The notes beneath the pieces are model-generated. The model saw nothing but the letters and a program-made list of their open reading frames with translations, did not search any database and was not told the origin of the DNA. The translations under genes and the position numbers were made by a program. A DNA stretch of 64,000 bases from an uncultured Collinsella sp. GTDB taxonomy: Bacteria; Actinomycetota; Coriobacteriia; Coriobacteriales; Coriobacteriaceae. This document shows positions 27,556 to 37,026 of this stretch, piece after piece. Where the stretch lies: the NCBI GenBank assembly GCA_900549715.1, contig URPK01000002.1, positions 1 to 64,000 on the forward strand. Direction: 5' to 3'. Numbering within the stretch: the first letter of the stretch is position 1; the number at the start of each line of letters is the position of its first letter.

Positions 27556-27583
27556 GCACAGGGAGCTGCTTCTGTGCTATAGT
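27556..27583 (+). promoter_or_regulatory. Promoter of rpmB
   Basis: Extended -10 TGCTATAGT (TATAGT at 27578-27583), -35-like CGCACA 17 bases upstream. An inverted repeat GCACAG (27556-27561) / CTGTGC (27572-27577) fills the spacer. Confidence 0.5.
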
Positions 27584-27637
27584 TCAGGCTTGTTTGTTAA
27601 CGCGACATGTTCGTTTGTCGCCCAAGGAGGGTCAGTT

Positions 27638-27826
27638 ATGTCCAAAGTTTGCGAAGTTTGCGGTAAGCACCCCGTTGCCGGTCGCTCCATCAGCCACTCT
27701 CACCGCGTCACCAACCGTAAGTTCCGCCCCAACATCCAGCGCGTTTACGTCGTCGTCGATGGTCACCGTCGCAAGATGAACGTTTGCTCCACCTGCCTCA
27801 AGTCCGGCAAGGTTGCGCGCTCCTAA
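27638..27826 (+). CDS. rpmB: 50S ribosomal protein L28
   Basis: Large-subunit ribosomal protein of 62 residues with a zinc-type cysteine arrangement: CEVCGKHP near the N terminus and CSTCLKSGKV at the C terminus. The core SHSHRVTNRKFRPNIQRV is characteristic. Start ATG at 27638 follows AAGGAGG. It is divergent from pyrR with its own promoter and terminator. Confidence 0.96.
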   Translation: MSKVCEVCGKHPVAGRSISHSHRVTNRKFRPNIQRVYVVVDGHRRKMNVCSTCLKSGKVARS

Positions 27827-27895
27827 ATAAGGTCTTACCAACAAGTACCTCGGACTCTCCGGGTCAAAGACCTCGCGTTCATATAGAACTTACCA

Positions 27896-27927
27896 AAGGC
27901 GTCCTCCCCCACGGAGGGCGCCTTTTT
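27896..27927 (+). terminator. Intrinsic terminator of rpmB
   Basis: Twelve-base arms 27896-27907 and 27913-27924 (core AGGCGTCCTCC/GGAGGGCGCCT with one G-U), five-base loop CCCAC, then TTTTTG. Confidence 0.85.
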
Positions 27928-27930
27928 GCA

Positions 27931-28989
27931 CTCATTGGGGACAGACTTACATGAGTGTTTTCACGCATTGGGGACAGACTTAGATGAATGCTTTCCTAAG
28001 CTCACAGTGCATCGATCGGCCCCAATCCATACCTCAGGCCGCCTCGTTCCAGCCTGTGGTGGCCTTGGTTACGCTTGTAGCGCCGATACCGGTGATACGG
28101 GCAATTTGCTTGACCGTAAGATGGGCCCGCCTGAGCCTTAGCAGACAGGCATCGCGTTCGGGGCGTGGCAGGGCCTTGAGCAGCGCAGGATCAATGCTCG
28201 GCAGGGCCTCGTGTGCGACGGTAAGGGCATCCTCGTCGGGAATCCGTCGACGCGGAAGAATCTCAACTGACCAGATCCGCTCGGCAACTTCCTTAAGATG
28301 CTCGCAATAGCGACGGGAACCCCCGACAATATCGAGCATGGGGGCCGCATCGCAGATATCAAAGGGATCGTATCCCAGCTGGTATGCCTTGTAGCTTGAC
28401 CAGCGGTAGGCATCAAGCGAGTCGAGCGCACCTTTCACGGGATTGAGATGGATATAATCGAGCAACTGCACCGCCTGCGTGTCCGACTCGACCGCGACCT
28501 GCGAATAGCGATTATCAAACAGGTGGCCCGTTCTTCCGGTTTTCCCATTGAAATACTTGGCATAGGCCGTCAGCGCGCACTGCATTGCCTTTGAAAGGTT
28601 GTCAAATGGATCATCAACCATCAAATGAAAGTGGTTGTCCATAAGGCACCAAGCCAACACCGCCACTTCAAGGCGCGCAAACCTGTCCGAGATATCCGAT
28701 AGGAAACGATAGCGGTCGGAATCATCTTCAAAAATAATCTGTTTGGAGTTGCCGCGGTCAAAGACGTGGTAATAGCCGGTAATCGAAACGGCGCGGGCGC
28801 ATCGGGGCATAATCTCTCCTTTCAAAGCTGTACAGGCAACACCTAAAAGGAGAGAAGCAACGCGAAATGCTGAGCCTGTGACCTATTTATATCCAATGAG
28901 CGGCAAAAACAGGCCCAGAACGGCAAAATGGCAAATCGATGTCTGTCCCCAATGAGTGAAAGCACTCATGTAAGTCTGTCCCCAATGAG
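27931..28989. mobile_element. RAYT element with palindromic inverted ends
   Basis: A REP-associated tyrosine transposase gene is bracketed by a perfect 27-base inverted repeat at 27931-27957 and 28963-28989 (starting CTCATTGGGGACAGACTTAC on the left). A second, imperfect copy follows on the left (27965-27990), and a second partial copy precedes on the right (28941-28958). The adjacent copies can fold as hairpins (TGAGTG/CACTCA at 28953-28968; ATGAGTG/CACGCAT at 27951-27968). It lies between rpmB and adhE. Confidence 0.8.
28034..28810 (-). CDS. REP-associated tyrosine transposase (RAYT, Y1/HUH family)
   Basis: Single-strand-specific HUH endonuclease that mobilises REP-like palindromes. The 258 residues include the HUH motif in MDNHFHLMV, the catalytic tyrosine region LLDYIHLNPVKGAL and the aromatic WSSYKAYQLG. 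The C-terminal 30 residues (RRAHLTVKQIARITGIGATS) look like a helix-turn-helix, which is common in this branch. Start ATG at 28810 follows AAAGGAG. No frameshift or missing catalytic residue is seen, so the gene may be active. Codon and base use are close to the rest of the window. Confidence 0.9.
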   Translation of the reverse strand: MPRCARAVSITGYYHVFDRGNSKQIIFEDDSDRYRFLSDISDRFARLEVAVLAWCLMDNHFHLMVDDPFDNLSKAMQCALTAYAKYFNGKTGRTGHLFDNRYSQVAVESDTQAVQLLDYIHLNPVKGALDSLDAYRWSSYKAYQLGYDPFDICDAAPMLDIVGGSRRYCEHLKEVAERIWSVEILPRRRIPDEDALTVAHEALPSIDPALLKALPRPERDACLLRLRRAHLTVKQIARITGIGATSVTKATTGWNEAA

Positions 28990-29015
28990 CGGGGCGGTGC
29001 AGCAGGCAGAAAATT

Positions 29016-29051
29016 TTAGTTGAAACGTTTCAGTTAGTTGAAGCGTTTTAG
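29016..29051 (+). promoter_or_regulatory. Tandem LacI-family-like operators upstream of adhE
   Basis: Two consecutive 18-base repeats, TTAGTTGAAACGTTTCAG (29016-29033) and TTAGTTGAAGCGTTTTAG (29034-29051). The first holds the perfect palindrome TGAAACGTTTCA with a central CG, typical of LacI/CcpA family operators; the second is a degenerate copy. They end about 45 bases before the -10 element. Confidence 0.6.
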
Positions 29052-29096
29052 TGTGCCTTTTACAGGAATCTTACCGTTCGCCGAATAATTTCTTGC

Positions 29097-29102
29097 TATC
29101 AT
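29097..29102 (+). promoter_or_regulatory. Extended -10 of adhE promoter
   Basis: TGCTATCAT, 41 bases before the ATG at 29143. No convincing -35 hexamer at 17 bases, which would fit an activated promoter. The rest of the 28826-29142 gap holds the right end of the RAYT element and the operators described above; nothing else is visible. Confidence 0.45.
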
Positions 29103-29142
29103 GCAAGGCGTAGGGTAAATCTCCGATCGCAAGGAGACACAA

Positions 29143-31791
29143 ATGGTGAAAAAGTCACCGGAAAACACTACTCCCGCAATTGTGGACAACGTAGAAGCGC
29201 TTGAGGCTAAGCTCGCTCAGATGCGAGAGGCCCAGGCGCTTTTTGCTACGTACACGCAGGAGCAGGTCGACAAGATCTTCTATGAGGCCGCCATGGCCGC
29301 CAACAAGGCTCGTATCCCGTTGGCGAAGATGGCCATCGAGGAGACCGGCCGCGGCGTTCTTGAGGACAAGGTCATCAAGAACCACTACGCCGCAGAGTAC
29401 ATCTACAACGCTTACAAGAACACCAAGACCTGTGGTGTCCTGGAGCGCGACGAGGCTTATGGCATCACCAAGATCGCCGAGCCCATCGGTATCGTGGGCG
29501 CCGTCATCCCGACGACCAACCCCACCTCCACTGCGATCTTCAAGACGCTGATCAGCCTGAAGACCCGCAACGCCATCATCATCTCCCCGCACCCGGCTGC
29601 CGCCAAGTGCACCATCGCCGCCGCCAAGCTCGTGCTTGACGCCGCCGTCAAGGCCGGCGCCCCCGAGGGTATCATCGGCTGGGTCGATGTCCCCTCCATC
29701 GAGCTGACCAACATGGTCATGCGCGACGTCGACATCATCCTCGCCACCGGTGGCCCGGGCATGGTCAAGGCCGCCTACTCCTCGGGCAAGCCCGCCCTGG
29801 GCGTTGGCGCCGGTAACACCCCGGTCGTCATCGACGACACCGCCGACGTGCTGCTCGCCGTCAACTCCATCATCCACTCCAAGACCTTCGACAACGGCAT
29901 GATCTGCGCTTCCGAGCAGTCCGTGACCGTCATCGACACCATCTATGACCAGGTTAAGGCCGAGTTCCAGAAGCGCGGCTGCTACTTCGTCAAGCAGGGT
30001 GCCGAGATGGAGGCCCTGCGTGCCGCCATGTTCAAGAACGGAGCTCTCGACCACCGCATCCCCGGCATGGCTGCCGCCAAGATCGCCGAGCTCGCAGGCA
30101 TCGAGGTTCCCGCCAAGACCAAGATCCTGATCGCCGAGGTCACCTCCACCGACCCCGCCAAGGAGGAGTTCTCCCACGAGAAGCTCTCCCCGGTCCTGGC
30201 CATGTACCACGCCAAGGACTTCCAGGAGGCCGTCGACAAGGCCGAGCACCTGGTGCTCGCCGGTGGCCCGGGCCACACCGCCTCTCTGTACGTGCACCCC
30301 GCCCAGGCCGAGAAGATCAGCCTGTTCGAGCACGTCATGAAGGCCTGCCGTATCGTCATCAACACCCCGTCCTCGCACGGCGGCATCGGTGACCTGTACA
30401 ACTTTGGCATGAAGCCGTCTCTGACCCTGGGCTGCGGCTCCTGGGGCGGCAACTCCGTCTCCGAGAACGTTGGGGTGAAGCACTTGATCAACGTTAAGAC
30501 TGTGGCCGAGCGCCGTGAGAACATGCTGTGGTTCCGCGCTCCCGAGAAGGTCTACTTCAAGAAGGGTTCCACGCCCGTCGCCCTCGACGAGCTGGGCAAC
30601 GTCATGGGCAAGAAGCGCGCCTTCATCGTCACCGACCAGTTCCTCTTCAAGAATGGCAACACCCGCGCCATCGAGGCCAAGCTCGACGAGATGGGCATCG
30701 CCCACGACTGCTTCTACGACGTCGAGCCCGATCCGTCGCTGCAGTGCGCACGTCGTGGTGCCAAGCAGATGGCTCTCTTTGAGCCGGACGTCATCATCGC
30801 CGTCGGCGGTGGCTCCGCTATGGACGCCGGCAAGATCATGTGGATGATGTACGAGCACCCCGAGTGCAAGTTTGAGGACATGGCCATGGACTTCATGGAC
30901 ATCCGCAAGCGTATCTTCACCTTCCCCGAGATGGGCAAGAAGGCCTACTTCGTCGCCGTCCCGACCTCCTCGGGTACCGGCTCCGAGTGCACGCCGTTCG
31001 CCATCATCACGGACAAGGAGACCGGTATCAAGTGGCCGCTCGCCGACTACGCGCTGCTCCCCAACATGGCTATCGTCGACGCCGACAACTGCATGACCGC
31101 CCCGCGCGGCCTGACCGCTGCCTCCGGCATCGACGTCATGACCCACGCCATCGAGTCTTACGTCTCCATCATGGCTTCCGACTACACCAAGGGTCTCTCC
31201 GAGCGCGCTGCTAAGCTCGTCTTTGAGAACCTGCCCTCCAGCTTCACGAACGGCGCCAAGGACCCGCACGCCCGCGAGGAGATGCACAACGCCTCCTGCA
31301 TGGCCGGTATGGCCTTCGCCAACGCCTTCCTGGGCCTCAACCACTCCATGGCCCACAAGCTCGGCGCTTTCCATCACCTGCCCCACGGCATCGCCAACGC
31401 CGTCATCCTGACCCGCGTTATGCGCTACAACGCCGCCGAGGCTCCCGTCAAGATGGGTACCTTCTCTCAGTATCCTTACCCCAACGCGCTGCACAACTAC
31501 GCCGAGATGGCCAAGTACTGCGGCATTGAGGGCAAGGACGACAAGGAGGTCTTCGAGAACTTCATCACGAAGCTCGAGGAACTCAAGGACTTCATCGGCG
31601 TCAAGAAGACCATCGCCGACTACGGTGTCGACGAGCAGTACTTCCTCGACACCCTCGACGAGATGACCGAGCAGGCATTCAACGACCAGTGCACCGGCGC
31701 TAACCCGCGCTACCCGCTCATGAGCGAGATCAAGGAGCTCTATCTGGACGCCTACTACGGCCGCGAGCCTCAGGATTACGCCGTCTGCTAG
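29143..31791 (+). CDS. adhE: Bifunctional acetaldehyde-CoA/alcohol dehydrogenase
   Basis: Reduces acetyl-CoA to acetaldehyde and then to ethanol with two NADH, the usual redox outlet of fermentation; forms spirosomes. Residues 1-440 are the aldehyde dehydrogenase domain with the catalytic cysteine in FDNGMICASEQS (Cys255); residues 455-870 are the iron-dependent alcohol dehydrogenase with GGGSAMDAGK, VPTSSGTGSE and the metal histidines around HSMAHKLGAFHHLPHG. Length 882 is as expected. Start ATG at 29143 with AAGGAG upstream. It is monocistronic or weakly linked to the next gene through a GC-rich hairpin. Confidence 0.97.
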   Translation: MVKKSPENTTPAIVDNVEALEAKLAQMREAQALFATYTQEQVDKIFYEAAMAANKARIPLAKMAIEETGRGVLEDKVIKNHYAAEYIYNAYKNTKTCGVLERDEAYGITKIAEPIGIVGAVIPTTNPTSTAIFKTLISLKTRNAIIISPHPAAAKCTIAAAKLVLDAAVKAGAPEGIIGWVDVPSIELTNMVMRDVDIILATGGPGMVKAAYSSGKPALGVGAGNTPVVIDDTADVLLAVNSIIHSKTFDNGMICASEQSVTVIDTIYDQVKAEFQKRGCYFVKQGAEMEALRAAMFKNGALDHRIPGMAAAKIAELAGIEVPAKTKILIAEVTSTDPAKEEFSHEKLSPVLAMYHAKDFQEAVDKAEHLVLAGGPGHTASLYVHPAQAEKISLFEHVMKACRIVINTPSSHGGIGDLYNFGMKPSLTLGCGSWGGNSVSENVGVKHLINVKTVAERRENMLWFRAPEKVYFKKGSTPVALDELGNVMGKKRAFIVTDQFLFKNGNTRAIEAKLDEMGIAHDCFYDVEPDPSLQCARRGAKQMALFEPDVIIAVGGGSAMDAGKIMWMMYEHPECKFEDMAMDFMDIRKRIFTFPEMGKKAYFVAVPTSSGTGSECTPFAIITDKETGIKWPLADYALLPNMAIVDADNCMTAPRGLTAASGIDVMTHAIESYVSIMASDYTKGLSERAAKLVFENLPSSFTNGAKDPHAREEMHNASCMAGMAFANAFLGLNHSMAHKLGAFHHLPHGIANAVILTRVMRYNAAEAPVKMGTFSQYPYPNALHNYAEMAKYCGIEGKDDKEVFENFITKLEELKDFIGVKKTIADYGVDEQYFLDTLDEMTEQAFNDQCTGANPRYPLMSEIKELYLDAYYGREPQDYAVC

Positions 31792-31810
31792 TTCTAGCAC
31801 GGTTTTTAAC

Positions 31811-31845
31811 GGCGGGGGTGCACGGGTGTTTCACACACCCCCGCC
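31811..31845 (+). terminator. Hairpin after adhE
   Basis: Perfect ten-base arms GGCGGGGGTG (31811-31820) and CACCCCCGCC (31836-31845). There is no long T-tract, so it may be leaky or protect the mRNA. Confidence 0.6.
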
Positions 31846-31879
31846 GTCGCTTCTATCGCATCGTTGAAAGGATGCAACC

Positions 31880-32644
31880 ATGCTGCTACCCGATTCCAAG
31901 ACCGAGCTCGTCCGCCGTGGCAACAAGGTCGTTTACGACCTGGGCGACAAGATTGTCAAGGTCTTTAACGAGACCAAGCCTGTCTCCGACGTGTTCAACG
32001 AGGCTTTGAATCTTGCCCGCATCAATGAGTGCGGCATCCGCAGCCCCAAGGCTCTCGAGGTTTCCCAGCTCGAGAACGCCAACGGCTGGGCGCTCGTGAC
32101 CGAGAAGGTTCCGGGCACCACCCTTGCCGAGAAGATGACTGCCGAGCCCCAGCGCTTTGGTGAGTATCTCGAGATGTTCGTCGACCTCCAGATCGAGATC
32201 CACGGCTACACCTCCCCGTTGCTCAACCGTCAGCGCGACAAGTTCGCCCGCATGATCGACAGCCTGGATCAGCTCAATGCCACCACGCGCTACAACCTTC
32301 AGGAGCGTCTGGACGGCATGACCAAGGAGTTCAAGGTCTGCCACGGCGACTTCAACCCCTCCAACGTCATCGTCGGCGACGACGGCCAGCTCTATGTGTG
32401 CGACTGGGCACACGCCACCCAGGGCTCCCCTGCTGCCGACGTTGCCACCACCTACCTGCTCTTCGCCCTCAACAGCAAGGACCAGGCTGAGGCCTACCTG
32501 GAGCTCTACTGCGACCGCGCCGACATGCCCATGCAGGTCGTGCGTCAGTGGACGAGCATCGTCGCCGCTTCCGAGCTCGCTCGTAAGCGCAACGTGAACG
32601 ATGAGTTCCTGAAGAACTGGATCGACGTCGTCGATTATCAGTAA
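31880..32644 (+). CDS. APH/choline-kinase-like phosphotransferase of unknown substrate
   Basis: The 254 residues have the aminoglycoside phosphotransferase/choline kinase fold: an N-terminal lobe with VYDLGDKIVKVFNET and KALEVSQ, the catalytic loop VCHGDFNPSNVIV near residue 154, and the metal-binding VCDWAHATQGSPAADVATTY. The substrate cannot be read from sequence; genuine resistance enzymes usually share higher similarity with named APHs. RBS AAAGGA. It follows adhE and is followed by its own terminator. Confidence 0.75.
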   Translation: MLLPDSKTELVRRGNKVVYDLGDKIVKVFNETKPVSDVFNEALNLARINECGIRSPKALEVSQLENANGWALVTEKVPGTTLAEKMTAEPQRFGEYLEMFVDLQIEIHGYTSPLLNRQRDKFARMIDSLDQLNATTRYNLQERLDGMTKEFKVCHGDFNPSNVIVGDDGQLYVCDWAHATQGSPAADVATTYLLFALNSKDQAEAYLELYCDRADMPMQVVRQWTSIVAASELARKRNVNDEFLKNWIDVVDYQ

Positions 32645-32679
32645 TATCTGAGCGATTTATTTCGCATCGGAGGCACAAG

Positions 32680-32717
32680 AAAACCCCGCAGCTCATATGG
32701 GCTGTGGGGTTTTCCTT
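32680..32717 (+). terminator. Intrinsic terminator of the phosphotransferase gene
   Basis: Arms 32680-32692 and 32701-32713 (core AAAACCCCGCAGC/GCTGTGGGGTTTT, one G-U), followed by CCTTTTA. Confidence 0.8.
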
Positions 32718-32740
32718 TTAGATATCGAGGATGCCACAAG

Positions 32741-32791
32741 ATAAAAGGACGGCCCCACATCTCCCCGATCTGGAGAAATGTGGGGCCGTCC
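32741..32791 (-). terminator. Intrinsic terminator of proS
   Basis: Fourteen-base arms 32747-32760 and 32778-32791 (GGACGGCCCCACAT) plus inner CTCC/GGAG. On the minus strand the stem leads into TTTTAT. It faces the phosphotransferase terminator, so the two convergent units are well separated. Confidence 0.88.
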
Positions 32792-32821
32792 CGTATATCG
32801 AACTACAAGCGAAATCGTCGA

Positions 32822-34543
<1,722 letters not shown>

Positions 34544-35626
34544 TTATTTCTCCTCAATTAGTTTGTCGACCTCGGCCATAAGCGCGTCGACAATTTGATC
34601 CTCAGCTACTTTACCAATGATCTGGCCATGCGAAAAGAGCAAGGCCTGACCACGTCCGCAAGCAACGCCCAGGTCGGCATCAGAAGCCTCACCGGGGCCA
34701 TTAACGGCACATCCCATGACGGCAATCGAAAGCGGCGCGGCATAGTTCTTAAGCCGCTCGGTTACTTCCTCGGCGATGGGAATCAGGTTAACCTGGCAGC
34801 GGGCGCACGTGGGGCAAGAGACAATCTCGGGACCACGGCGACGCAGGCCCAGTGACTGCAAAATTCCCCAGGCGACCGGCGGCTCCTCAACCGGATCGGC
34901 CGTGAGCGACACACGCATGGTGTCACCGATGCCTTCGGAAAGCAAGATACCCAAGCCTACAGAGCTCTTGATGGTGCCCTGAAGCTTGGTCCCCGCCTCC
35001 GTCACGCCCAGGTGGAGCGGAACATGCGGTATCTCGCGCGACAGGGCGCGATAGGTATCAAGCGTCGTCTGTACGCTATGGGCCTTGGCGGATAGCACGA
35101 TGTTGGTAAACCCACGGTCCTCAAAGTGCCGCACAAAGCGTTCGCTCGACATCACGAGCTTTTCGGGCTGCGTGAGGTCGTCGCGCTCGGCAATATCTTG
35201 CTCAAGCGAACCCGCGTTCACGCCAATGCGAATCGCGCAGCCCGCGGCACCCGCGGCATCGATGACAGCGTCAACCTTGGCCCAATCGCCGATATTGCCG
35301 GGGTTGATGCGCAGCTTAGAGGCACCAGCCTCGACAGCGCCAATGGCAAGCTTATGGTTAAAATGGATATCGGCGACGATTGGCACCGGAGACTCGGCAC
35401 AAATCGTGCGAAAGCCCTCGAGCGCAGCCTCGGTAGGCACGCTCACGCGCACGATATCGCAGCCAGCCTGCGCCAACGCGCACACTTGCGCAAGCGTTGC
35501 CTGGGCATCAGCAGTATCGGTGCAGGTCATAGACTGAACCACGACCGGAGCGCCGCCACCGATCTGCACGCCGCCCACATGCACGGGGCGTGTCAACTCG
35601 CGAGGCAAAGGATGGGATAAAGACAA
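34544..35626 (-). CDS. ispG: 4-hydroxy-3-methylbut-2-enyl diphosphate synthase (IspG)
   Basis: 4Fe-4S enzyme of the MEP pathway that converts MEcPP to HMBPP. The 360 residues contain the TIM-barrel start, PVVVQSMTCTDTADA, and the C-terminal cluster ligands CPTCARC and MGCAVNGPGE. I use the TTG at 35626 (MSLSHPLPRE), eight bases after AGGGGAG; a GTG at 35635 sits too near that site. The frame runs further upstream into rseP without similarity. It follows dxr and rseP, as in many Gram-positive isoprenoid-wall clusters. Confidence 0.94.
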   Translation of the reverse strand: MSLSHPLPRELTRPVHVGGVQIGGGAPVVVQSMTCTDTADAQATLAQVCALAQAGCDIVRVSVPTEAALEGFRTICAESPVPIVADIHFNHKLAIGAVEAGASKLRINPGNIGDWAKVDAVIDAAGAAGCAIRIGVNAGSLEQDIAERDDLTQPEKLVMSSERFVRHFEDRGFTNIVLSAKAHSVQTTLDTYRALSREIPHVPLHLGVTEAGTKLQGTIKSSVGLGILLSEGIGDTMRVSLTADPVEEPPVAWGILQSLGLRRRGPEIVSCPTCARCQVNLIPIAEEVTERLKNYAAPLSIAVMGCAVNGPGEASDADLGVACGRGQALLFSHGQIIGKVAEDQIVDALMAEVDKLIEEK

Positions 35627-35639
35627 TCCAAACACTCCC

Positions 35640-37001
35640 CTACAGAATAAAACGAAGGATGTCGGAACGAAGCATATAGACAAACAGCAGTGCAAAGAGC
35701 GCGATGCCGACATAGCTGACGATTGTCTGCACTTTGAGCGGCAGCTCGCGGCCCGCAATCTTTTGAATGATCTCGATGACCAGCTTGCCGCCATCGAGTG
35801 GTGGGATGGGCAGCAGGTTCATAAAGCCAAGCGAGAACGAAATGAGGGCGGCAAACGAAAGGAACGTGGCAGGGCCGGCAGCAGCGGCCTGTGAGGACAT
35901 AACGCTAATACCAACGATCGAAGAAGACTGATCGAGAATCTCCATCGTATGCTGCGGCTGGAGCAGGCGCATCACGCCATCCGCTGTCTGCACGACATAG
36001 GAGAACGACAGGCGAGCCGACGTGATGGGGTCTAAACGGACCACCTGCGTAGAGGCATACACACCTAGGCGCTCGTCCTCTTTGAGCGCAACCGTGGTCG
36101 AATGCTGCTTGCCGTCACGCTCGTACTCGATGGCGATATCGTCCTTACCGGCAGCCTTGCCGATGGCATCGTAGACATCCATCCAAGTGGAACATGAGAC
36201 ACCGTCAACCGAAAGGATCGCGTCACCGCCCTCGATACCCGCCTTGGCGGCAATAGACCCCTCGTCAACCTGACCGATCACGTTGGTATCCATCGGCACG
36301 GTGACACCCGCAATGGAATAGATGCTCATAAGGAGCAAAAAACCCGTCAAGATATTGACGATAATGCCCGCGAGCAGCATAAAGGCGCGCTTGAGAAAGC
36401 CTTGGCCAAGATAGGTGTGCGAGCGCTCTTGCGCAAGGAACTCGGCCTCGCCGCACGGCAGCTCCCACACATCGCCCTCGGCAGTCGCATGTTCGCGATC
36501 GAAACGGCGACCATCAAAGGTGGTATAGCCTGCCTTGTCTCGCGGCAACGTCTGATATTTGGTGGGATAGTAGCTCGGCGAGGGCTTCTCCCCTTCCTCA
36601 TACCAGGGCGCGATGGAGCCCCAGCCCAGCAAAAGGGCGCATGCCTCGAGCACATCCTCCTCGGACAGCTCGAGCTCGACGGCAAGATCGGCCACCGTCA
36701 CCCGGCCGTGGCGATAGATGGCCGCGAGCACGCGGTCGGCGCACGAAACATCGGTCGGATCCATACCGCAGATGGCAGCGTAGCCACCCAGCAGCAGCGG
36801 GGTCACGCCAAACTTGGTTCCAATGCGACGCGACGTGTAATGGATGTCAAAGCGGCACGGCAGACCCAAAAAGAACTCGGTCACACGGACGCCGCAGGCA
36901 CGCGCCGCCAAAAAGTGGCCGCCCTCGTGCAAAAACACGAGGACGGAAAGCATCAGCAGGCCCCAAAAGACCGATGAGAGAACGCTCAGAACAGTATCCA
37001 T
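35640..37001 (-). CDS. rseP: Site-2 protease RseP/RasP with inserted winged-helix-like region
   Basis: Membrane zinc protease that cuts membrane-bound regulators such as anti-sigma factors. The metal motif HEGGH (25-29) is in the first helix and NLLPIPPLDGG near the end. A PDZ domain follows the second membrane helix (about 200-220). Between them, about 81-190, there is a soluble stretch of some 110 residues with a winged-helix pattern (VLAAIYRHGRVTVADLAVEL). Typical RasP has no such domain; length here is 453 against about 420. Start ATG at 37001 is judged from content; the ribosome site is 15 bases away. Confidence 0.9.
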   Translation of the reverse strand: MDTVLSVLSSVFWGLLMLSVLVFLHEGGHFLAARACGVRVTEFFLGLPCRFDIHYTSRRIGTKFGVTPLLLGGYAAICGMDPTDVSCADRVLAAIYRHGRVTVADLAVELELSEEDVLEACALLLGWGSIAPWYEEGEKPSPSYYPTKYQTLPRDKAGYTTFDGRRFDREHATAEGDVWELPCGEAEFLAQERSHTYLGQGFLKRAFMLLAGIIVNILTGFLLLMSIYSIAGVTVPMDTNVIGQVDEGSIAAKAGIEGGDAILSVDGVSCSTWMDVYDAIGKAAGKDDIAIEYERDGKQHSTTVALKEDERLGVYASTQVVRLDPITSARLSFSYVVQTADGVMRLLQPQHTMEILDQSSSIVGISVMSSQAAAAGPATFLSFAALISFSLGFMNLLPIPPLDGGKLVIEIIQKIAGRELPLKVQTIVSYVGIALFALLFVYMLRSDILRFIL

Positions 37002-37026
37002 AAAACGAAAAAGCAATCCTTATGGG

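Noticed and set aside
27931..28989. CRISPR array from the repeated GGGGACAGACTT sequences
   Set aside because: Only four copies, in inverted orientation around a RAYT gene, with no regular spacers or cas genes.
29155..31800. Open frame of 881 codons antisense to adhE
   Set aside because: Same cause; strong codon bias of adhE leaves the opposite strand free of stops.
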